This document shows, piece by piece, positions 54,201 through 64,000 of a stretch of DNA of 64,000 bases. A program made the translations under genes and the position numbers. Position 1 is the stretch's first letter, and every line of letters begins with the position of its first letter. This DNA comes from Timema cristinae (Eukaryota; Arthropoda; Insecta; Phasmatodea; Timematidae): NCBI GenBank assembly GCA_039000515.1, contig JBCFYV010000100.1, positions 52,947,433-53,011,432 on the forward strand, read 5' to 3'. Under the pieces are notes generated by a model, which saw nothing but the letters and a program-made list of their open reading frames with translations, made no database searches and was not told the DNA's origin.

Positions 54201-55048
54201 TAGTTTATATTATATCCCCGTGAGGTAGTAAGTAAAGGCAGTTCTTTTAACACTACTGTTCGCCACATTGCATCTAACAACACACAGGCGCTAAGTAATC
54301 AAGCACATGGTAGTTTATATTATATCCCCGTGAGGTAGTAAGTAAAGGCAGTTCTTTTAACACTACTGTTCGCCACATTGCATCTAACAACACACAGGCG
54401 CTAAGTAATCAAGCACATGGTAGTTTATATTATATCCCCGTGAGGTAGTAAGTAAAGGCAGTTCTTTTAACACTACTGTTCGCCACATTGCATCTAACAA
54501 CACACAGGCGCTAAGTAATCAAGCACATGGTAGTTTATATTATATCCCCGTGAGGTAGTAAGTAAAGGCAGTTCTTTTAACACTGTTCGCCACATTGCAT
54601 CTAACAAACACAGGCGCTAAGTAATCAAGCACATGGTAGTTTATATTATATCCCCGTGAGGTAGTAAGTAAAGGCAGTTCTTTTAACACTACTGTTCGCC
54701 ACATTGCATCTAACAACACACAGGCGCTAAGTAATCAAGCACATGGTAGTTTATATTATATCCCCGTGAGGTAGTAAGTAAAGGCAGTTCTTTTAACACT
54801 ACTGTTCGCCACATTGCATCTAACAACACACAGGCGCTAAGTAATCAAGCACATGGTAGTTTATATTATATCCCCGTGAGGTAGTAAGTAAAGGCAGTTC
54901 TTTTAACACTACTGTTCGCCACATTGCATCTAACAACACACAGGCACTAAGTAATCAAGCACATGGTAGTTTATATTATATCCCCGTGAGGTAGTAAGTA
55001 AAGGCAGTTCTTTTAACACTACTGTTCGCCACATTGCATCTAACAACA
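51227..55048. repeat. 110-bp satellite array, about 34 monomers
   Basis: The monomer includes 'cacacaggcgctaagtaatc', 'aagcacatggtagtttatat', 'tatccccgtgaggtagtaag' and 'cgccacattgcatctaacaa'. About the first four full units are 133 bp because of an extra 23 bases ending in a second 'cacacaggcactaagtaatc'; the rest are 110 bp. Identity is very high; differences are mainly CCCC versus CCC and two units lacking ACT near 53815 and 54583. The array stops cleanly at a SINE A. Open frames inside it are artefacts. Confidence 0.97.
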
Positions 55049-55275
55049 CTCTTCTGTGGTCGAATGGTCTGAGGCGCTACTCTCGCAGTAAACTAGACCA
55101 TCGATGACGGGGGAGAATCTAGGTTCGGACCTCAATCGGGTATACTGAGGGTGGTTTTTTTTCCAAACTGGTTTTTCACTTTGTCTCCACGCAAATGTGG
55201 ATACGCTTAATCTGAATATAGCCTTCATAATCCTTAAGGCCATTAACGTAATTAATATATAAGCGTATAACCCAA
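55049..55275 (+). repeat. SINE A (A1 head) abutting the satellite
   Basis: The head 'cttctgtggtcgaatgg' follows the last monomer with no spacer. B box 'taggttcggacctcaatc', body and an eroded tail 'gcgtataacccaaac' follow. Confidence 0.82.
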
Positions 55276-55290
55276 ACAAAAAACGAAAAA

Positions 55291-55416
55291 ACTCCGCCTT
55301 AAAGTATGATGTGCAGAATGACCGTGAGTACGGGACGATGCCTGGATAGCTCAGTGGTTATAGCATTGGCGTACTAAGCCAAAGGTCCCGGGTTCGATTC
55401 CAGTGTCCAGGTGTAA
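55291..55416 (+). mobile_element. Foldback F, single right arm with tRNA-like fold
   Basis: After a shoulder piece 'actccgccttaaagtatgat', bases 55334-55411 form a tRNA-like cloverleaf. There is a 6-7 bp acceptor stem (CCTGGA with TCCAGG), 'tagctcagtggttatagc', and an anticodon stem TTGGC/GCCAA around a 7-base loop whose middle would be ACT. A B box GGTTCGATTCC follows. The T stem has mismatches and the D stem is short by one pair, so I call it a tRNA-derived module and not a functional tRNA. Confidence 0.7.
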
Positions 55417-56383
55417 TTTTACAATTTAAAGAAAAAGTAATAAGACAAATTATACTATAGTGTTTTTTGTTGTTTTCACATATCGAGAGTTTTATTTTGT
55501 AAATTACAAATTGCGTGCATCTCGGCAAAGAGAAAGGTTTTAATAAAAATAATAATTACAGTTTGTTCTTTGTGCTGACAGCTGAATTTAATAAATGGTG
55601 TTAAAATATAGTAGCTGTTTTAAAAATGGATTATATTTTAAAATAATGAGATATTTAAAATCTATTTATAATATATCGAAGTTTTATTCTACCTCCGAAG
55701 TGTTTCAAAGATGCGAAGGTTATTACGAGTGTCAAAGTCGATAAGAAAGAGATTCCAACTTCGACCGTGACTTTCAGAGTTCGAAGCTTTGCACACTTAT
55801 AAATTATTATTTTTTCAATTACACACAAGATGAATAAAAACTATTTTATGTAAATAAAAGTATGTTCTTTTATCTTCATTGCTTTTATTTTATATTTTCC
55901 TCTCTTCTCTAAGAAACTGTGACATTTTTTTTTTTTTTTTTTTTTTATGAGTTATTGTTTGACATTATTTGTTGTTGTGTGGACTTGAAGCTCTTTTTAA
56001 GTGACTCCTGCCGTGTTACTCCTAAAAGAAGAGCTAAACACAGTATGATGAACGACGTGTACAATGTCTCCAAGGGATCTACCCCCCCTCTCCCCTCTCC
56101 AGGCACATGAGAAGTCCCTACAGGCATCATCAAGATTTGTCGGTGTTTCTTTCATTCTGAGCTTTCGGCACAAATGACTCCTCTATTTTCTTCTTCTTCT
56201 TCTTGTTTTTTTGTTTAACAGTGCTACAATGCACCATGTTTTTCAGGGATTTTTTTTAAAACAAAATAAAATGTGTGTATATCTCATTGGGGGATTTTTA
56301 TGAGACATTTCAATGCAAATAAAATATTGCCAAGAGCAAAAGAATCTATACGGTTGCAAATAAAATACCTGTGGAAAGTTAAA
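55417..56383. other. AT-rich stretch, T-run at 55925-55946
   Basis: No gene recognised. Short frames on both strands at 55919-56133 lack domains. Confidence 0.4.
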
Positions 56384-56391
56384 TTTTCCAA

Positions 56392-56552
56392 GTATTATTA
56401 TTATTATTATTATTAGCACCACGTCTTACTACCCGTTCAGGTTATACGCACTTACGCTAATGTGTAATGGTAGGGTGATTGTGAGATGAAATGAAGGTCC
56501 TACAGTTTAACGTGGGATCCGAACCACGGTGGAGGCCTGGCATTCTATACAT
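56392..56552 (-). repeat. SINE B, 5' truncated, with target duplication
   Basis: TTA run, shared tail and half the body, ending at 'aggcctggcattcta'. TTTTCCAA flanks both sides (56384-56391 and 56553-56560). Confidence 0.9.
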
Positions 56553-56699
56553 TTTTCCAATTAAAACGTTAGATCGTTTGTCAATTAAAAGTTACGATTG
56601 AGTATAAAACAAGTTAAGCATAATTTATTAATCGGAATTATATTACAACAATGTACTTTTAGCAGGATTTTAAAACCCGTTTCTAATTTATTACTTTTT

Positions 56700-56945
56700 A
56701 ACACCATTTCTTACAATCCTTTCGGGTTATACCCCTCTATACTAATTACGCTAATGGTTTTAGGGATTATAAAAGTAATACTTATAAGAAGTGTACCCTC
56801 ATTTGCGTGAAGGAAGAGTGGACAGCCATTTATGAAAATCACCCCCATGAGTACACCCAACCGGGATAGAACCCCGATCTCATCGTCATTGGCACTCCAG
56901 TCTATTGAAATAGCAACACCTTATACCATGCGGCCACCGAATCGT
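56700..56945 (-). repeat. SINE A (A1 head)
   Basis: Tail 'catttcttacaatcctttcg', body 'accctcatttgcgtgaag', a decayed B box ('gggatagaaccccgat') and head 'ccatgcggccaccgaatcg'. Confidence 0.8.
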
Positions 56946-57470
56946 GGGACCCTGGTGCTAAATATATAAATAAAACCAATACACAGTTATGAATAAACTT
57001 TATGTTATAACAATTTCTTAGCTATATAAACAGTGACCTTAGTCCACTTTTACCCTAAAGGGTAGTTTTTAAGTATAAATAGGAACACCCTACCCCCTTA
57101 CTCCCCATCTTGTCACTCCCAGGCACGCCACTGAATGTCGTCATTGTGCGCGTTTCTTCTCTCGCGTCGTCACACCACTTCCGCCCCTTACAGATTCACC
57201 CCTCCCCCCCCCCTTTTTTCCATACATTTCCCACACTCACTCTTTTTATTTTTTACAATGTGTTCCACTCTTTTTATGTGAACATGAACAAAAAAAAAAA
57301 TCGAATGGTTAGACCGCCGCGCATAAGTTTAAGACAGCCACTAACAAAGTAGTTTAATTAACCTTTTAGGAATATTTTCATGTCCCCTCCCCATCCTTCA
57401 CAAGCACAGTAACTGTTGTTGTATAGTATTCATGGAATGGAGATTTTGAAAAATTATAACTTTTTTAATA
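56946..57470. other. Unique stretch with a CpG-bearing patch
   Basis: 57110-57200 has several CpGs and higher GC than its flanks. No frame recognised. Confidence 0.35.
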
Positions 57471-57479
57471 GAGGCATTT

Positions 57480-57535
57480 ATGGTGCACTTTCTGAACTAA
57501 CTAATTATATCACCACACGACTTACTAACTGAAAT
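57480..57535 (-). repeat. Second-class SINE tail fragment
   Basis: 'gtgcactttctgaactaact' and 'aattatatcac' are the reversed C/G tail without a body. A similar scrap is at about 58335-58375. Confidence 0.5.
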
Positions 57536-57559
57536 CAAGAACCAGACACAGCATCAATT

Positions 57560-57906
57560 CTTCGCCTTAAGGATAGGAGAAAAGGCGAGTGTTTTTGCAG
57601 AATAAATTAAATACTGCTCCAGTACAAAATTTAATTTTCTTCAAATTGTGACCTCAAAATTTCAAGGTGTTCTGGAATTTAATGACAACTTTTGCTCTTC
57701 AATTAAAGAGTTTGTTGAAAATGCCGCTATGCTTATGACAGATATTCAACAACAACTGTTGATATCAACATGTTAAGAAAATTAAACTCTATGTTTGTCT
57801 TGGAGTAGTATTGTGTTTATTTTAGAAAAAAAAAAGTGTTGCCATAAAAATTGCAAAAAAAAAAAACACTCGCCTTTTATCGCTTCCTCTCCCATCCCCC
57901 CTTAAG
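57560..57906 (-). mobile_element. M1 MITE, copy 6, core reversed
   Basis: Outer ends 'ggataggagaaaaggcgag' and 'cactcgccttttatcgct' are inverted partners, and the inner arms are present. The asymmetric core reads 'tggaatttaatgacaacttt', the reverse complement of the other copies, so this copy inserted in the opposite sense. It best shows the full outer arms. Confidence 0.8.
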
Positions 57907-58400
57907 GTTGCCAGCTGCTGAAAAGCGTTGCAAACCTTAGAAATTCGGATTATTTATTAAATTTTTGATATTTTTAATGTCGTTTTAAACAAAATGTAGA
58001 CTAAAATAATCAGCAGTTTTCTGACAGAAAAAAAAAATTTAAAAAAAGTTTTGAAGGTTTTTTTAGAAAAATTCTACGATGCTTTGCGCGAAAAATTTTA
58101 CTTGTGAGAGTAAATCACAAGGTTGGAAACATATCTCTAGATTTAGCGTATCAAATAAAGTCGTGTTTTTATCCGGTCACAACAGAATATTTTAAGAATA
58201 AGCGCGATTATTTTATAGGTTTTCATATAATTTATCACACAATATTTTAAATGACAAATTTAAACTTTTTAACTGATCAGAATTTTCGTCTACATTTTGT
58301 TGAAAACGATAGTTTTTTCATTTGTTTGTGGTATTTAACCTGTACTTTCAGAACGACTGATTATATCAACACATTACTAACTAAATTAATATAGAAAAAA
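57907..58400. other. AT-rich stretch with a tail scrap
   Basis: A second-class SINE tail scrap lies at about 58335-58375; otherwise unrecognised. Confidence 0.4.
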
Positions 58401-58592
58401 ATTACCAAACCCTTCCTTCACCTCTGACAAGACATCTTGTGAATGTGGGGAATGTCAGGCCTCCACCGTGGTTCGGATCCCACGTTAAACTGTAGGTCCT
58501 TCATTTCATCTCACAATCACCCTACCATTACACATTAGAGTAAGTGCGTATAACCCGAACGGGTAGTAAGACGCGGTGCTAATAATAATAAC
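58401..58592 (+). repeat. SINE B, 5' truncated
   Basis: Starts at 'attaccaaacccttccttca' (body, short variant) and runs through the shared tail 'ataacccgaacgggtagtaa' to a TAA run. The head with both promoter boxes is absent. Confidence 0.88.
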
Positions 58593-59800
58593 ATAAGAAA
58601 GATTGAGCTAAGGTGTCGGACGAAAATTATATTAAAAAATAACAAAGCCCTTAACAAATAATCCGGGATGTCTAAATGTCTCCAACGCTTCTCAATGCTC
58701 TTTCGTGTTGTCAACTTAACGTACTGCTTTCATTGTGAGAAGAACATTTACAAATATATTAACCAGTAAAGTAATTCAGAATATTCAATTTTCACAAGAA
58801 ACATATTTTAAAAAGTCGAATGAATAATTTAAGGAAATTCTTATAAGAGATCAAGGATATATTATTTAGATGAAGTTTAAAAAAAAAACTCTTTAATACA
58901 CATCCAAAATTCAAAAGAACGCTAGACATTTCCTTAGAAAAATGGCTTTACACAAAGAAAACTATGTAAATATCATATAAATGAAATTTGCGCTTCATCT
59001 GATATTGGCTAAGATGAAGAGGTTTTTGATATTACCGACCTGAGTTCAAAGACAAAGATTCGTTTATTTTTTATTTAAAAAAAATATTTTTTTCCTCTGG
59101 CTAAAGAGGTAAGCATTGAATGTTTTTCCTCGTCAAGAATAAAATGTGATGTAAATGAAGTATGTCCTCTTATGTTTTTCTTTTATCTGTGAGAACTTAT
59201 AAAAAAAATTATGGTAGAGTATTTTAGCAGTATTGCTTATACTTCTAACGTTCCTTTTTTTTCCTCCACTTTCTTTCTTAGTCTTTATTCTCTTTGCCTC
59301 TTTACTGACAGAGTTTATCTTTTCTCTGTGGAGCAATGAAGAATTTTAATTTGGGGAGAATAAATGTTTTATACTACCTATATTGTGTTTGTTTACATTT
59401 TAGAAAACATTCTAAAAAAAAGTATGTAAGTAAAAAGCGTTATATAAGACAAGAAAAGACTTGAAAGGAAATTTGTAATTTATTTATTGAATCTTAAAAA
59501 GTATGAAAAAATTAATAAATAGTCTGACAATAGTGTCATGATAAATAAAAAGAAAATGGTAAGTTGAAAAATGTTTTTAAAAACATTTAGCAATTGGAAT
59601 ATTAGATACAGTTAAAATAAAAAAAATAGCTATTTATTTTCCTCTATTTTAAAATTAACCTATATCATTTTAAATTTATCTAAGTCTGTTGAAAGCAAAA
59701 GTATTTTTAGAATCTAGAATTAATAAATTTAAAACATTACTTTAAACGTAGAATGTTCGTAAACTCAACGTCTAACTGCACATAGTTTGGACCAAAAGTA
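58593..59800. other. AT-rich unique stretch
   Basis: Strongly AT-rich; the Lys-rich minus frame at 59133-59336 is unrecognised. Confidence 0.4.
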
Positions 59801-59945
59801 ATATAAAATACCTATCCACTTACATACGAGTACAACAAACTATGCTGATACCATTTAATTGTGTCCAAAGTTTCGGCGTCCAGCACCGGGAGAGCAAAGC
59901 TGTGCAAGTATCCGTGTATAACAAGTTGCAATGAGTTAGGCGTGC
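59801..59945. mobile_element. Partial arm of the 550-bp foldback
   Basis: 'aaactatgctgataccattt', 'tgtgtccaaagtttcggcgt' and 'ccgggagagcaaagctgtg' match the arm of 22503-23056. No centre or second arm is present. Confidence 0.75.
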
Positions 59946-60167
59946 GGCATTTCCTTTGAAGATTACTCATTTATACTTAAACTCAATCACTCAAAATATA
60001 TTTTAATACATCAATATTAAAATTTGTGTTATGGATGACTGTCGTTCATACAAATTAATTCAAATATATGACGATAAATGATACCTGTAAACGTGAAACG
60101 AATTCGTGCTAATACTACACCACTGAGCTAAGGTCACGTGACGAACATCTCAGTGGAAGAAATTTGA

Positions 60168-60356
60168 CACGTGTTAATAAGGTAAGATTTAGAGGATATG
60201 AACCCACATTTGCGTGGAGGGAGAGTGAAAAACCATTTATAAAAAAACCAATTACAGTTCATCCGACCAAGATTCGAACCTCAATCTCCCCATCCTCAGC
60301 AGTCTAGCTCAACGCGAAACTAGCGCGTTAGCTAACTACACCACCTAGGCGGGTGA
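60168..60356 (-). repeat. SINE A (A2 head), tail lost
   Basis: Body 'acccacatttgcgtggaggg', B box as 'gattcgaacctcaatc' and head 'ctacaccacctaggcggg'. Confidence 0.82.
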
Positions 60357-60607
60357 AATCTGAAACTAAATTTAATAATCATTTTGAGAATGTTTTATTT
60401 TATGATAGCATATGTATTTGCCGTTAAATAACCATTTTTATCTTTACAACAATTTAATCTATTGCAATAAGGTCATGGTTCATTTGTTCGAATCCCCTCT
60501 GTGTATATTTATAATTACCTAACCCTAATGAATTAAATAGACAAGGAATGATATTTGTTAACTACTGTTATAGCTACAAATAAATATCATACTCGTTTTA
60601 AAAATAA

Positions 60608-60957
60608 TACTTAGTCACAGGGAATGAACCCGGGACTTTTGACCTACTAAGCTAATGCTCTAACCAATGAGCTATCCAATAGTCTTCCCGTGCTCAGGGT
60701 AAATCTTAACTCATATTTTAAGGTAGAGTCTGTGATGGACGTGCGGCATAAAGCCCTCCCGAGCCAAAGGTGGCTGCTTTATCTGATATCTCGTCATCTT
60801 AATTGATCACTCATGTTGCTGACGATTCCCACTATGCCTTGAAATATGAGTGAAGAATGACCCGAGAATGTGATGACTCCTGGATAGCTTAGTAGTTAGA
60901 GCAGTGGCGTATACTGAGTCAAAGGTGATGCGTTCGATTCCCGTGTCCAGGTGTCAT
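60608..60957. mobile_element. Foldback F, copy 2: outward-facing tRNA-like arms
   Basis: The left arm (minus strand) reads 'ttggatagctcattggttag', then 'agtcccgggttcattccc'. The right arm (plus strand) reads 'ctcctggatagcttagtag' and 'gcgttcgattcccgtgtcca'. Shoulders 'aaggtagagtctgtgatgg' and 'actatgccttgaaatatga', and a centre with 'aaaggtggctgctttatctg', match 35055-35380. The right shoulder has a deletion. Confidence 0.82.
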
Positions 60958-61061
60958 TCTTCAATTTTCAGAATATGAAACCTACCCCTAGTTTAGTGAC
61001 GAGATTTCCCCACGCACATTATCCTCTTTCTGTATATATTTTTTTTAGCTTTTGTTGAAAC

Positions 61062-61790
<729 letters not shown>

Positions 61791-62118
61791 AAACAAACCG
61801 AAGCGTGTCCTTTTAAGCTTCATAGAGATGCATTTTTTTTCAAAGGGGAGGGGGAGGAGGTTATAAATGAGGACGGAGGGAGAAGCTTTTAGCTTCTACC
61901 CTCGCATATTCGTTTTGTTGTGCGTTGTTAATTCACATTGAAAATGTAGTTGTAAATAATGACAGCCCCAATAACGTTATTATTTTCCTCTTCATTTTAT
62001 ATAAATCCACAGTTCAAACATATATAACAAAATGAGTGAAACTTTGATATATATATTCAAACAGACACCTTTAAGCTTTCCCATCAGGGTTGACCAGACT
62101 TTGGTCTTTCATTTATTT
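61791..62118. other. Unique stretch
   Basis: A G-rich patch occurs near 61845. Nothing recognised. Confidence 0.35.
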
Positions 62119-62159
62119 AGGGCATTTAACGTGCATATTCTCAGCACACAACTTACAAA
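62119..62159 (-). repeat. Second-class SINE tail scrap
   Basis: 'gggcatttaacgtgcatatt' then 'cagcacacaacttacaaac' is the reversed C/G tail, shortened in the middle. Confidence 0.45.
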
Positions 62160-62440
62160 CTAACCAGCCTAGTGGTGTAGTGGTCAGTGCACCTGTCTAC
62201 GAGACTGGGAGTCTCGGGTAGCACCTTTGGTATCTTTCCCTACAGGGGAATTACCCCAACGGTCACCAGGGTTTGGTTAGGTAGGATCAAGTTAGGTTTA
62301 AGTATGTTCACTGGTTCCACACCCTCGTACTCACTAACACCATCATCTCATCTAACCTGGGTAACGGTACACAAGTATCGGCTAATATTGCCACTAACTG
62401 GGATATAAATGATGTAACCCAGACGCTCAATATAAATACT
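62160..62440 (+). repeat. tRNA-like head with unknown body (SINE I)
   Basis: 'agcctagtggtgtagtggtc' is an A-box-like tRNA start and 'gagactgggagtctcgggt' follows at an anticodon/variable position, but no clear B box is left. The body includes 'cagggtttggttaggtagga' and ends in 'gatgtaacccagac'. Single copy. Confidence 0.45.
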
Positions 62441-62674
62441 TACAAACTAACTTAATTCTTGCACAGACACAACACCTTGTACCCCAACCGTTAATTAATC
62501 ACGATAAAAGTGGCAGCCCTAACTTTACCAATGACATTTTATACAATACATACTGATAATTGAAAACAAAACCCTTAATTTGGTAGACCCAATATCTACT
62601 GGGTTAAGGTGTTGGATTCGTGGTCAATAATAATGGTTTAATACACCCTCTTAACTAATTAACAAAATGGAGTC

Positions 62675-63167
62675 ACTTCGGTGGTCGAACGGTCCAAGGA
62701 ATCACCCTCGAAATAGACTGGATATATGATGGGGAGATCAGGGTTCGATTCCCAGTCAGATGTTCTGAAGTTGGTTTCTACAGGGTGGCCCACGGGAAAG
62801 TAGCCCGGCTCCTATATCCAGCAGGCGCCTCACTCTGAATTGGAAGAGGTAAATCCCCTTTCACTCATATTTTGACATGAAGAATGAGTCAATAAATCTT
62901 TAGACTATCAGTTCACTTGCTCATTATTCATGTCACAATATGGGTGGAAGGGGATTAACCTCCTCCAATTCAGAGTGAGACGTCTGCTGGATATAGGAGG
63001 CGAGATACATTTCCGTGGGCCACCCTGTATATCCAAAGTTAATTTCCATTATTTCGCCCCACAAATACGTGCACACTTTCTCTAAATTCAACCTTTCTAA
63101 TCCTTAACACATTAAAGTGATTAGTACATATACGTAACAGGTGGTAAAATGTGCTGGTAAAAAAAAT
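62675..63167 (+). repeat. SINE A (A1/A3-like head) split by a mariner-type MITE
   Basis: Head 'cttcggtggtcgaacgg', B box 'cagggttcgattccc' and start of body to 62780. Body and tail resume at 63028 and end in 'gtgctggtaaaaaaaatc'. The two halves are contiguous in the family consensus. Confidence 0.85.
62781..63027. mobile_element. Palindromic mariner-type MITE with CAGGGTGGCCCACGGGAAA ends
   Basis: CAGGGTGGCCCACGGGAAA at the left returns inverted at the right (TTTCCGTGGGCCACCCTG with one change), and TA is duplicated outside. Arms are about 105 bases ('gaattggaagaggtaaatcc' versus 'ggattaacctcctccaattc'). There is no coding capacity; it depends on an outside transposase. Confidence 0.92.
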
Positions 63168-63207
63168 CCAAATCCATAAAGCTTTATTCTAAAACAATTT
63201 GGTTTTA

Positions 63208-63437
63208 TCCCCGCGTCTTACTACCCATTCGGGTTGTACGAATATGTAGTAATCACGTTAATGGTATTGGAGATTTAAAGGAAGTGTACCCGCATTTGTA
63301 TGGAGGGAGAGTGGGAAACCATTTTGGAAAAAACCTCAGTACACCCAACAGAGATTCTAACCCCGATCTGCCCGTCATCGGCAGTCTAGTCCAACACGAG
63401 AGTAGCGCCTTAAACAAAGCGGCCACCGAAGCAAACG
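63208..63437 (-). repeat. SINE A (A1 head), full length
   Basis: Tail 'cccgcgtcttactacccatt', body, B box as 'gagattctaaccccgatc' and head 'caaagcggccaccgaagc'. The long minus-strand frame across it is a SINE by-product. Confidence 0.85.
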
Positions 63438-63548
63438 TTTGTACAGTTAACTGTATAAAAATAGCGAAGCTTAGAATATAGAAATGGTCTTTAGTTACGG
63501 ATATAACCGCAATAAGCATCATATTCGCAGATTTTTTTCTAAAAAACG

Positions 63549-63592
63549 ACACCTGGTTCCGAGTTCAATCTCCCATGTCCAGGAATCATTTT
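63549..63592 (+). repeat. Foldback F 3' half-module fragment
   Basis: 'ggttccgagttcaatctccc' then 'atgtccaggaatcattttt' matches the B-box end of the F arm. Confidence 0.5.
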
Positions 63593-64000
63593 TCAAATTT
63601 ACGAATATATGTTAATTAATTTTACACAGTTGTTCAATCCTGTTTTACATTAATCACTACATTGTACCAACTTACCCTCTCTCGTGATTTTATCCCTCAA
63701 TATTAGACCTATTTCCTCTCCACCAACCCTCCCTCACTCCCTCTTTTTTTTTTTTTCAAAATCTGCTGCACTCTACGTATGTCACCCATCCCGTTGTAGT
63801 TATTTACATTCGGTTTTAAATCCTTCTATTTAAATAATGTACGTTTGAAAAGCTTCTAAATCCTAGCTGTACGCGCGCAACCATCCATCGAAGCAGGGTT
63901 ACCAACAGCTGTTGGGGGAAATTATCGTAGGCAATGTTAGCCAGTTGAGCAATCTGGCGGTGAAAAGGGGGAACTTTGGCTAAATTGTTTTATTTTGATT
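63593..64000. other. Unique end of window, nothing recognised
   Basis: AT-rich with a T-run near 63745-63756. No gene or repeat signal reaches the window edge. Confidence 0.4.

Noticed and set aside
51227..55048. CRISPR-like array because of regular repeats
   Set aside because: There are no variable spacers; monomers are contiguous and nearly identical, and the context is eukaryotic.
55334..55411. Functional tRNA gene
   Set aside because: The T stem has mismatches, the D stem is short and the same module occurs in foldback F, so it is a tRNA-derived repeat.

Overview
This window looks like repeat-dense, AT-rich nuclear DNA from an invertebrate animal, most likely an arthropod. The evidence is dozens of tRNA-headed SINEs, palindromic TA-flanked MITEs, a decayed hAT transposon, decayed LINE reverse-transcriptase C-termini of types I associate with arthropods and other invertebrates, many minisatellites and a 3.8 kb satellite. 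I see no prokaryotic gene organisation, no rRNA, no CRISPR array and no intact long protein gene. The taxon is an inference; no species is claimed.

Main repeat families (letters are mine). SINE A has a head like a long-variable-arm (Leu/Ser type) tRNA, an A box and B box about 60 bases apart, a conserved body and a 3' tail containing ACCCGAACGGGTAGTAAGACG. It has about 40 copies in at least three head subtypes (A1 'cttcggtggccg', A2 'cctcggtggcgtag', A3 'cttcagtggtcgaatgg'). SINE B has a different tRNA-like head and body but the same 3' tail and TAA-repeat end. SINEs C, G and J share a second tail containing 'gtgctgatata...gcacgttaaa'. Foldback family F has two tRNA-like modules pointing outward from a palindromic centre. 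M1 is a roughly 300-400 bp near-palindromic MITE with six copies. Several TA-flanked Tc1/mariner-like MITEs are also present.

Layout. 0-9 kb: SINEs, one M1, a TA-MITE and a SINE-in-SINE nest. 9-17 kb: SINEs, three minisatellites, and a GC-richer core at 13.9-15.0 kb holding a TATA-like motif and the best candidate protein-coding exon (14776-14974). 17-24 kb: SINEs, M1, a LINE fragment whose interior has become a 62-bp minisatellite, a 550 bp foldback and a second LINE fragment. 25-26 kb: a foldback F derivative whose centre has become a long array of tRNA A-box-like motifs. 26-38 kb: SINEs, degenerate tandem repeats, a 43-bp minisatellite, an intact foldback F and a third LINE fragment. 38.7-40.6 kb: a three-level nest (SINE B inside a hAT element inside SINE A) with readable target duplications at the two inner levels. 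41-51 kb: SINEs and two adjacent M1 MITEs each carrying a SINE. 51.2-55.05 kb: about 34 copies of a 110-bp satellite whose first units are 133 bp. 55-64 kb: more SINEs, an intact foldback F, a 38-bp minisatellite split by a SINE, and a mariner-type MITE inside a SINE.

No set of genes works together here. The biology is that of transposons: two SINE tail classes that imply two LINE partners, repeated nesting that gives relative ages, and tandem arrays grown from transposon pieces. Most open reading frames in the window are chance or repeat-derived.
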